In this document: one piece after another, positions 56,701 to 63,233 of the stretch
Layout of the letters: every line of letters starts with the position of its first letter
How positions within the stretch are numbered: the first letter of the stretch is position 1
Source of the DNA: Pseudoalteromonas arctica
GTDB taxonomy: Bacteria > Pseudomonadota > Gammaproteobacteria > Enterobacterales > Alteromonadaceae
Reading direction: 5' to 3'
NCBI RefSeq assembly: GCF_012927645.1
Contig: NZ_JABBMT010000002.1
Location: 62,001-126,000 of the forward strand
Length of the DNA stretch: 64,000 nt
Translations under genes and position numbers: made by a program
Notes under the pieces: model-generated
Told to the model about the DNA's origin: nothing
Database searches by the model: none
Seen by the model: only the letters and a program-made list of their open reading frames with translations

Positions 56701-56943
56701 TATATGTTGAGTAAAAGTGCTGCCTTGATTTCCAAACACTGAGGCATCAATGACAGAGAAATCATGATTATGCTCTAACCAATTAATTTGACCATTTGCT
56801 ACGTACTCTTTTGCTTTACTGAGCACATGTGGCTTAAACAACTGTTTAATAAATCGTTCAGATAAAGGAAATTGAGTCGCTTGTTCTTGCTTGATCTCTT
56901 CAAAAATAGCGAGTAGGTCATTCTTAGATAAGTTAGCAGACAT
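53797..56943 (-). CDS. SNF2-family helicase/translocase with SWIM zinc finger
   Basis: A 1048-residue protein. The SWIM-type zinc finger ([11 protein letters not shown], near residue 99) is followed by a long middle region and then the SNF2 ATPase: motif I [13 protein letters not shown] (near 617), motif Ia [10 protein letters not shown] (DEAQ box, near 714), [15 protein letters not shown] (III), then the helicase C half with [33 protein letters not shown] and [20 protein letters not shown] (VI). Such SWIM-SNF2 proteins are widespread DNA translocases of unclear role. It lies between the candidate sRNA pair and the iteron cluster beside parB. The upstream spacer contains no close partner gene. 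Confidence 0.95.
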   Translation of the reverse strand: [1048 protein letters not shown]

Positions 56944-57037
56944 ATTGCTCAGGGCAGTAAAAAATTAAAATAATTTTATCAGTATATGATTTATCGGCGC
57001 CGAGCTAAAGCATTAAAAAGAGTGTTGGAACTGATAA

Positions 57038-57348
57038 GTTAGTAAAAAAATGATCTCAATATAAAATCAGCTAAAATTAATAGATAAACACAACTAACCA
57101 ACAACAAGCCCACATGTTATAAACATATGACTAATAATTAAGCGTGTTTACAGATCACATTTTTACTAAGTTATAAAAAAAATAGCGGCAAGAGTGAAGA
57201 ATGTGGCTTACCAGTTAGTAAAAAAATGATCTATGAGCTAAATAATATGATTTATTGATGTTTAAGATCATTATTTTACTAACAAAAAACAGTTTTAGAT
57301 CAGAATTTTACTAACAAAAGAGCGCCTTCAGATCAGATTTTTATTAAC
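57038..57348. repeat. Iteron cluster A (six 19-bp repeats) next to parB
   Basis: Consensus AGATCAGATTTTTACTAAC. Copies on the plus strand start at 57152, 57265, 57297 and 57330; inverted copies lie at 57038-57056 and 57214-57232. The last three are 32-33 bp apart, three helical turns. The final copy overlaps the parB stop codon by one base. Every copy contains GATC. The same repeat fills the region upstream of rep (cluster B). It probably binds Rep and acts in copy control or incompatibility; a role as parS is possible but the shared sequence favours Rep. Confidence 0.85.
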
Positions 57349-58310
57349 TAGTTAAATGCATTTAATAACTTAGTTAGTTGTTCTAACCGTTTGTCTGTAA
57401 TCACTTTATTATCAATTTTAATTGATAAATCACCACTTTTTAAATTACGTTGCAGGCTTATGTAACTATTTTCTAGTAATGCTTCTCGACGTTGAGCTAA
57501 CTGTGGCTCAGCCGTGAGCAATTTAGTGATCGCCATTGCACGCTTCTCATCTCCAATTATCTCTTCTAAGCTGTTGTTGTGTGTTAAATGATTTACTTGC
57601 TGATTAAAGCTATGTTCATCACGTTCTTTTGCTGCAATCAGCTTTTTAGCTACTTCACGACCAACATGGTTCGCTGTTGGATAAAGGGCAAGTACAGCAG
57701 CAGGGAGCTTCTCAAAGGCTTTAATAGCATCAGCAATGGCTGTATGCGATACACCCTCAATGGCGGCCACTTCTCGATAAGAACCTTTTTTACCTTGTGC
57801 AACTAATTCATCTTTAGTTTGTTGATATGCTTGGCCAAGTTCCCATAGGCTCGGAGCAATATATTGGTCTGAAGATACCGCTAAAATCTTAGCATCTAAG
57901 TCAGTAAAATCACTCGAACTAAAAACCATGTAGTCAGCATTGCCGATTATACATGCCATACGGCGACGTGAGCCGGCTAATACCAGCGTTTCATCACCTT
58001 TATCCCAGCATAGAGCGGGATGTTGGTTACGACCGTCCTCGGCTATAGCAGGGAGTATATCTGCGACAGACTTTTCATTGAGTAATACTTGAACACGACG
58101 ATTTTTTGCATACACCTTCGTGGTATTTTCTATTTCAGCATGTGGGATCACTTTGCAAACGAGTGTGATCTGACGACTAGGATCACTTGGTGCAGGCATT
58201 TTGATCACATCGCCTGCATTTGCTTGCTCTAGTAATTCATCAAGATTGCTATTACCAATTGAAGTAGCAAAAGGATCTAAGCTGGTGTCATTTTTACGTT
58301 TTTTAGCCAT
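57348..58310 (-). CDS. parB: ParB-type partition protein
   Basis: A 320-residue ParB-family protein: a short disordered N-terminus (MAKKRKNDTSLDPF) that would touch ParA, an N-terminal domain with NQHPALCWDKGDETLVLAGS followed by RRRMAC (the GxRRR ParB box), a helix-turn-helix GSYREVAAIEGVSHTAIADA and a C-terminal dimerisation part. The organisation is like P1-type plasmid ParB, not the chromosomal short form. It lies 15 bp after parA; it binds parS sites, which I could not identify. Iterons start at its stop codon. Confidence 0.93.
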   Translation of the reverse strand: MAKKRKNDTSLDPFATSIGNSNLDELLEQANAGDVIKMPAPSDPSRQITLVCKVIPHAEIENTTKVYAKNRRVQVLLNEKSVADILPAIAEDGRNQHPALCWDKGDETLVLAGSRRRMACIIGNADYMVFSSSDFTDLDAKILAVSSDQYIAPSLWELGQAYQQTKDELVAQGKKGSYREVAAIEGVSHTAIADAIKAFEKLPAAVLALYPTANHVGREVAKKLIAAKERDEHSFNQQVNHLTHNNSLEEIIGDEKRAMAITKLLTAEPQLAQRREALLENSYISLQRNLKSGDLSIKIDNKVITDKRLEQLTKLLNAFN

Positions 58311-58325
58311 TTTTTGTTAACTACC

Positions 58326-59564
58326 TTACTTAGGTTCATTCAATTGAGATTGTGTTGATTGCCAGTTTGAACGGATCAGCATTTCTAATTCATCAACAAC
58401 ATCTTTTATATTTTCTTGAGCTCTGATCAATGATTCTCTACTTGCTAAACTGTCAGATGTTTTTTGATCAAAAATAGTATTGAATGACGAAGAGCTTGCT
58501 GTAATCGCCGAGCTGTGGTTAATTGGGTAACTCATTACCTGACGACCAAATGCACTGCGTACATCTTTTACGATGTCACGCTGTGAATGATTGCCTTTAA
58601 CGTAATTAGTTACTAAAAATTGCATAAAGTCCCAGCCTTCATGACCTAAAGATGCAACGGTATGATAGATCTCACCTAAACGTTTTAGATATTTATTATT
58701 AGCATCGAAATCAACGGCTTCAGGATGAACCGGAATAAGCATTGCCGTAGATGCCATTAAAGCATTATAAAACATAAAGTTAAGAGAAGGAGCCGTATCA
58801 ATTAAAATAATATCAAATTGCTCCTTAACCGGAGCAATCACTTTCTCTAATAATTTATGGTAATGACGGGTTTTTTCATAACTTGAACTATCTTTTAGCA
58901 ACGTTGCAGTTTCGTGTTCAAAGTAAAAGTCATCCATACCTGAGGGCAATATACGTATATTTGGGATATGCGTAGGTAAAAAAGCATTTGTAACAAGTTG
59001 TTGCCAAGTTTCATCTGGATCTAAATCAATGCAATCTCGCATTAAATCACCAACTGTAATTGGCTCAGGTTCACTAGGTGGGAAAAAACTTGATGATGAT
59101 CCTTGTGGATCTAAATCAATAATACCAATACGATATCGTTTAATATTAGTCGTAGCCAGGGCCGCAGCAATATTGACCATACTGGTTGTTTTACCACAGC
59201 CGCCTTTGAGAGAATTAATCACAATAACTTGTAGTTTATCGTCAACATTACGGTGGTCTGGTTGAATATCCATTATATCTGCCATAGCAAATATATTTAC
59301 TAGCGTATAAGCATAATGGCCGTTTGCACCGCGTTTGATATTTAGCTCGTCAAAGTCACCATTGTCATGACGACGTTTTAAGGTACGATTGTTACAGCCT
59401 AACAGATCTGCTGCTGCTTTTTGAGTATAAGTTCGAAGCTCTTTTTCTTCAGATTTTAAGTGGGCACGATAATGCTGAATGCGTCCTGCTAATGATTTTT
59501 CTGCGACTTCTGCAGTTGCTTTTAAAAGCCGATAGGTGGATAGCGCATTATTATGAATTGACAT
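58326..59564 (-). CDS. parA: ParA-type partition ATPase with N-terminal DNA-binding domain
   Basis: A 412-residue ParA. Residues 1-105 form an extra N-terminal domain with a helix-turn-helix (QKAAADLLGCNNRTLKRRHD), as in P1/type Ia ParA proteins that repress their own operon. The Walker-type ATPase follows: deviant Walker A SLKGGCGKTTSMVN (near 121), IGIIDLDPQGSSSSFF (A') and FDIILIDTAPSLNFMF (B). It drives replicon segregation with ParB. A 12-bp-arm palindrome covering its ribosome binding site is the probable self-repression site. The type Ia form marks the replicon as plasmid-derived. Confidence 0.95.
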   Translation of the reverse strand: MSIHNNALSTYRLLKATAEVAEKSLAGRIQHYRAHLKSEEKELRTYTQKAAADLLGCNNRTLKRRHDNGDFDELNIKRGANGHYAYTLVNIFAMADIMDIQPDHRNVDDKLQVIVINSLKGGCGKTTSMVNIAAALATTNIKRYRIGIIDLDPQGSSSSFFPPSEPEPITVGDLMRDCIDLDPDETWQQLVTNAFLPTHIPNIRILPSGMDDFYFEHETATLLKDSSSYEKTRHYHKLLEKVIAPVKEQFDIILIDTAPSLNFMFYNALMASTAMLIPVHPEAVDFDANNKYLKRLGEIYHTVASLGHEGWDFMQFLVTNYVKGNHSQRDIVKDVRSAFGRQVMSYPINHSSAITASSSSFNTIFDQKTSDSLASRESLIRAQENIKDVVDELEMLIRSNWQSTQSQLNEPK

Positions 59565-59594
59565 ACTTAATTCCTCAAAGTTAGGAATTAAGTA
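59564..59594 (-). promoter_or_regulatory. Palindrome over the parA ribosome binding site (probable ParA operator)
   Basis: TACTTAATTCCT (59564-59575) and AGGAATTAAGTA (59583-59594) are perfect 12-bp inverted arms with a 7-bp spacer. On the minus strand the near arm holds GAGGAA, the parA ribosome binding site, and the far arm overlaps a TATACT -10-like sequence. It could act on DNA (ParA repression) and in RNA (hidden ribosome binding site). Confidence 0.75.
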
Positions 59595-60333
59595 TAATGT
59601 CCATTCAATTTACTGTAAACAACTATTTATGACGACATGGCTTTTAATAACAAGACATTTAGAATTAATTTGTAATTTTAAAATTGCTTAGTATAAATAA
59701 AGAAGTTTAAAAGTGGTTAAATATATAGGTAATAAAGGTTAAGAGCATAAAATGTACTTTAAGCTTATGATTTATATAAATAATAATAGAAAAAGTGGAT
59801 CAGGTTTATACTTGGTTAAGATCAGATCTTTAGTAACTAATAGATCGCTATTTTACTAACCTTAAATCTGATAATTAAGTTATGCACAGTTTAAGCACAA
59901 GTTTACTCACAAAAACTGTTGTTGAGATCAGTTTTTTACTAAGATTATTAAGAACTTATCCACTTATGATCAGGAAGAATAGGTTGTTTAATTAGTATAG
60001 ATCTGATCTCTAGTAGGTATAGATCAGATCTATGCTAACTGATTCGATGATTATCCACAGGTATTAGTAAAAATTAGTTTTATGTCGTGTATTTACGGTT
60101 AAAAAACAGAAATAGACGGACAAAAATATGGGGGAGTTAGTAAAATTTAGATTTATAATGCGAGTGTTAGTAAAAAACTGATCTGAAAATCAAGATCATT
60201 GAGATTACTTAGTAGAATAGTGATCTGAACATATATTTTAATCCTAGATCAGTTTTATACTAACTTAAACATTTAACTTTTTCTGTTTAATGTGTTGTTA
60301 TTAGCTGTCACAATAAAATTGGAAATAAGAACA
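59595..60333. other. Chromid replication origin region with iteron cluster B
   Basis: About 740 bp between parA and rep. The left 200 bp (59630-59800) are extremely A+T-rich, a likely unwinding element. Iterons of the AGATCAGATTTTTACTAAC family follow: plus copies at 59819, 59842, 59925, 60021 and 60246; inverted copies at 59991, 60166 and 60208, and a poor one at 60136. A degenerate copy lies near 59797. The pair at 59991/60021 forms an inverted repeat with AGATCTGATCT/AGATCAGATCT. DnaA boxes are listed separately. This order fits an iteron-controlled origin fired by the adjacent Rep. Confidence 0.88.
59880..60059 (+). promoter_or_regulatory. DnaA boxes in the origin
   Basis: TTATGCACA (59880-59888) and TTATCCACA (60051-60059) match the DnaA box TTATNCACA exactly; TTATCCACT (59956-59964) has one mismatch. 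They are interspersed with iterons, so both DnaA and Rep probably act at this origin. Confidence 0.75.
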
Positions 60334-61548
60334 ATGAACCGAAAGGTCAACATCTCGGTAGATAACTTACCCGATACATTACGGGGTCAGATCCACGGGG
60401 TGGAAAGCGCAATAGATAACGAAAGCCTCGCATTATTTACAGACAACAAAGATGTGCGGATTTCATTAGAAAATGCAGCGCATGGACTAAGGGCCTATTC
60501 GAATACTTTTAATCATTATGATTTGTGGGGACGTTTTGTTCGCTCTGGTCATAAAAAATTACCACTCGAAGAAGCACCTAAAAAAACCATTATTACTCGA
60601 AAAATATCCGAAAAAGTGGATGGAATTTTGTATGATGGTGAAATTAAAATTACTCCTGCGGTAGTAAGTACCCGTAAAGACGGTGAAGATGTTGAATATT
60701 TAGTTTGGCCATCTGATCGTGAAGAAAAAGTAGAACGTGCACTAATTCGTTTAGCTTCTAAAGGTAAAATTGTAAAAATTAATTTTAAGTCCGGTATTCA
60801 ATATGCCGTGGTTTTTTCGATGAACGAATTAGCGCAAGAACTTAAAGCTGTTGGTCAATCGATGCCTTATCCACAAATAAAAGAAGCATTAGAAGCACTG
60901 CAAGGTTCTAAGTTATCGTTTAAGTATTCAGCGACAGATACTAAAAATACCAATATTGATGATTCATTTTACGAATCAAATATGAACTTTCTTTCTTCTT
61001 TGCACTTTAGTGGTAAAAAAGGGCAGGGTGGTAATGTTAAATGTGTGGCGTGCTTGAATGCATTTGTTCATAACATGATCGATAACCTTGAATACAAGGG
61101 ATACTATTTCAATAGTGCGCAAGAATTAAAGCGCGGGTTATCTCGCTGGATGATGTTGCGTCTTTACCATCTTTGGCGCTATGCAGCACCAGGAAAAACA
61201 TATCACTTTAGATTGTTATCTATTATGGAAAAATATGGTTCAATCTATTCAACCGACGATATCACTGAAAATAAATTAAAAGCATTGCGCCGTGATATGA
61301 CCACCACGATGAAAGATCTTATCGAAAAAGGTGCTATTTCAGAATATAGCATTACGAATGTTAAAGATGATAAAACTGGCAACATCGTAGATTATACATA
61401 CGAGATGCATCCGTCAGATCAGTTTTGTGATGAAATACTTACTTTGAATAAGCATAACAAACGTATTGAAATTCAAGGTGGTAAACGCATAGTTGAAAAT
61501 GCTGTTTTAATCGACGAAGATAAAATTGAAGAAATAGTCAAAGATTAA
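60334..61548 (+). CDS. Replication initiator protein (Rep/RepA, winged-helix type)
   Basis: The start was placed at ATG 60334 (MNRKVNISVDNLPDTLRGQI); the frame opens earlier only from a TTG at 60292. The 404-residue protein is basic, with two probable winged-helix regions (EKVERALIRLASKGKIVKIN; KLKALRRDMTTTMKDLIEKG) and an Arg-rich helix (QELKRGLSRWMMLRLYHLWR). It resembles plasmid-type initiators; it is shorter than Vibrio RctB (about 650) and not obviously related. The iteron array directly upstream, with one copy 70 bp from the start, implies autoregulation. Assignment rests partly on context. Confidence 0.82.
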   Translation: MNRKVNISVDNLPDTLRGQIHGVESAIDNESLALFTDNKDVRISLENAAHGLRAYSNTFNHYDLWGRFVRSGHKKLPLEEAPKKTIITRKISEKVDGILYDGEIKITPAVVSTRKDGEDVEYLVWPSDREEKVERALIRLASKGKIVKINFKSGIQYAVVFSMNELAQELKAVGQSMPYPQIKEALEALQGSKLSFKYSATDTKNTNIDDSFYESNMNFLSSLHFSGKKGQGGNVKCVACLNAFVHNMIDNLEYKGYYFNSAQELKRGLSRWMMLRLYHLWRYAAPGKTYHFRLLSIMEKYGSIYSTDDITENKLKALRRDMTTTMKDLIEKGAISEYSITNVKDDKTGNIVDYTYEMHPSDQFCDEILTLNKHNKRIEIQGGKRIVENAVLIDEDKIEEIVKD

Positions 61549-61566
61549 TTTACCTATTCCTGATTC

Positions 61567-61590
61567 AAGGCCGCTATTAAGAGGCCTTTT
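61567..61590 (+). terminator. Rho-independent terminator of rep
   Basis: AAGGCC (61567-61572) pairs with GGCCTT (61583-61588), followed by TTTT. It separates rep from the convergent tus gene ending at 61598. Confidence 0.75.
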
Positions 61591-61597
61591 AACATAA

Positions 61598-62473
61598 TTA
61601 TTTATCAACTTGTTCCAAATATAATCTATCAACAAGAAAATCATACTCACGTTTACGCGGATGGCTTTGTGGTTTTTGATAATCCGCTAACGTACCTAGT
61701 TTTACATCCGGTTCAGGGTTTATCAAAATAAAAGGTAGCGCGGCACTAACATGATAGCGATCTTTCGCAGTGTATCTCACATTTACTTGTGGGCTAACGC
61801 GGGTTGGTCGTCTTATTCGTAATTTTTCCTTATCACCTAAACTAGCGACTCGTAATTGTTCTTGAGCTACGAGTGCTTGCCAACTGAGTTGGTCGATCAT
61901 TCTGGGATTGGAATAACCGGCTGATTTTTCGAGCATGGCTAGAGCCATCTTTTTTGTCAGTGTTTTAGTCGCATGTTTGTGCATCCATGTAAAACGAACT
62001 GAAAAAGGAGAGTTTACTTCAAAATGAATTTTACGGTATGCGGCGAGTGTTATTAAATTTGGAATTGCATTATGAACCGCTTCAAAGCGGGCGTCATTAT
62101 TATCAATAGCTAAAATACATTCTTTAAATGCTGCTTTAGCTTTGTTTACTTGCTGAATACGAGCAACAAGCTGTTTTTGATCCGCATTTTTTATCACCAG
62201 TAATCCAGGGTGACGTTTTAAAACACGACTACTTAGGCTTGATTTTTTATAGATATCGTGAAATGAATTTAAAATTAACTTTTGGCCAGCAGCCCCTGTA
62301 ATTTTTGTGACATTGATCGATTGAGGGACTATCTTTTCAGCATGACTATCAATATCAGGTAATTGATAATAATCAGCCTTTGAATAGTCGTATTGCATTA
62401 AATCATCAATAAAGTGGTTAGTTAAATCACTAAGTAAATCGAACTGACTGCGAATTTGTACTTTAGTTACCAT
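61598..62473 (-). CDS. tus: Replication terminus protein Tus
   Basis: The 291-residue protein aligns by eye with E. coli Tus (309 residues) through several signature stretches: LVARIQQVNKAKAAFKECIL (E. coli LVSHIQHINKLKTTFEHIV), AIPNLITLAAYRK (HLPGLITLNAYR), FSVRFTWMHKHATKTL (LRFGWANKHIIKNL) and KLRIRRPTRVSPQVNVRYTA ([20 protein letters not shown]). Tus binds Ter DNA and stops replication forks from one side. The gene lies 50 bp after rep, convergent with it, under 3 kb from the origin instead of opposite it. A Ter-like site abuts its start codon and no ribosome binding site is visible there, so autoregulation is likely. Confidence 0.92.
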   Translation of the reverse strand: MVTKVQIRSQFDLLSDLTNHFIDDLMQYDYSKADYYQLPDIDSHAEKIVPQSINVTKITGAAGQKLILNSFHDIYKKSSLSSRVLKRHPGLLVIKNADQKQLVARIQQVNKAKAAFKECILAIDNNDARFEAVHNAIPNLITLAAYRKIHFEVNSPFSVRFTWMHKHATKTLTKKMALAMLEKSAGYSNPRMIDQLSWQALVAQEQLRVASLGDKEKLRIRRPTRVSPQVNVRYTAKDRYHVSAALPFILINPEPDVKLGTLADYQKPQSHPRKREYDFLVDRLYLEQVDK

Positions 62474-62488
62474 AAGAACACATCATAC
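62474..62488 (-). promoter_or_regulatory. Ter-like site 1, overlapping the tus leader (minus orientation)
   Basis: The minus strand reads GTATGATGTGTTCTT ending directly at the tus ATG. It shares 14 bases (GTATGATGTGTTCT) with the two sites to the right but is inverted. By analogy with E. coli Ter (GTATGTTGTAACTA) it should stop forks arriving from the right and pass those from the left. In E. coli TerB likewise overlaps the tus promoter. Confidence 0.78.
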
Positions 62489-62608
62489 AAAATAGAGAAT
62501 AATAGTTTACCATAACGCCACTTAAACTAAAAATGAGTCAGTGTACTTTTCTATGATTATTTATTTGATTAGTTTTACTCGATGCAAAGTTATTTTTTCA
62601 AACAATTA

Positions 62609-62623
62609 AGTATGATGTGTTCT
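62609..62623 (+). promoter_or_regulatory. Ter-like site 2 (plus orientation)
   Basis: AGTATGATGTGTTCT. The first part AGTATG-TGT matches the conserved end of E. coli Ter, including the G whose partner C forms the fork-blocking lock. In this orientation it should stop forks moving left to right, i.e. those coming from the origin at about 60 kb. Confidence 0.78.
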
Positions 62624-62959
62624 CCTTATTTAGGAGCTAGAGCGCTTATAAAATCAGTCAACTAAAAACAACCAAGCTTGAAATTTAATTATGATTATTT
62701 GGGTTACTAAAAGGCACCGCTTTTTCATAGCAATACCCTGGGGCTTAAATTAACAACTATCAGTAATTTGATATGTGTGTGCCAAGATGACTCTAACAAG
62801 GTAATTACTAGCGCCATCAGGCGAGCAGAACGTCATTCAATTTAGTAATGACTTTTACAACCCTTGAAGCAGTAGCACAAATTTTAAACGCTAGCTATTT
62901 GGTATGAAAAATAACTCAATGAACACTGTAACGTTAAGTGTACGTGGCATTGTAGTTTA

Positions 62960-62976
62960 AGTATGATGTGTTCTTA
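62960..62976 (+). promoter_or_regulatory. Ter-like site 3 (plus orientation)
   Basis: AGTATGATGTGTTCTTA, identical to site 1 over GTATGATGTGTTCTTAT and to site 2 over 15 bases. Same orientation as site 2, about 350 bp further right, giving a back-up block for the rightward fork. Confidence 0.78.
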
Positions 62977-63233
62977 TTGCAACTTAGAGAGCCTCCTCTT
63001 GATTAATTTATTACGGGCACGGTCTATTTTTTAATTTTGTGTTTTATATTAATAAGTTAAACGTTACTTAATTGATATTTAAAAAAGGGGAAGTGTAATA
63101 GAACATCGCAATTCATCAATAATATTTATCTCATAACTAAATAATTGATAATTAGCGAATATAGTCCTTGAACAGGGGCACTGCATACGTTAATTTTCAT
63201 CTATCAGGTAAATGTAGGAATGAGGAAATTAAT

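Larger units (their letters stand above)
62489..63233. other. Terminus region (ter2-like) without a supported gene
   Basis: About 745 bp between tus and the DAHP synthase gene. Apart from Ter-like sites 2 and 3 it has only short frames (for example 19 codons from ATG 62848, MTFTTLEAVAQILNASYLV) with no recognised match. The promoter of the DAHP synthase gene should lie in 63000-63220. No full dif site was found. Confidence 0.5.

Noticed and set aside
57348..59564. Canonical chromosomal parS (GTTTCACGTGAAAC)
   Set aside because: No such sequence was seen in the par region; plasmid-type parS sites are not recognisable without data.
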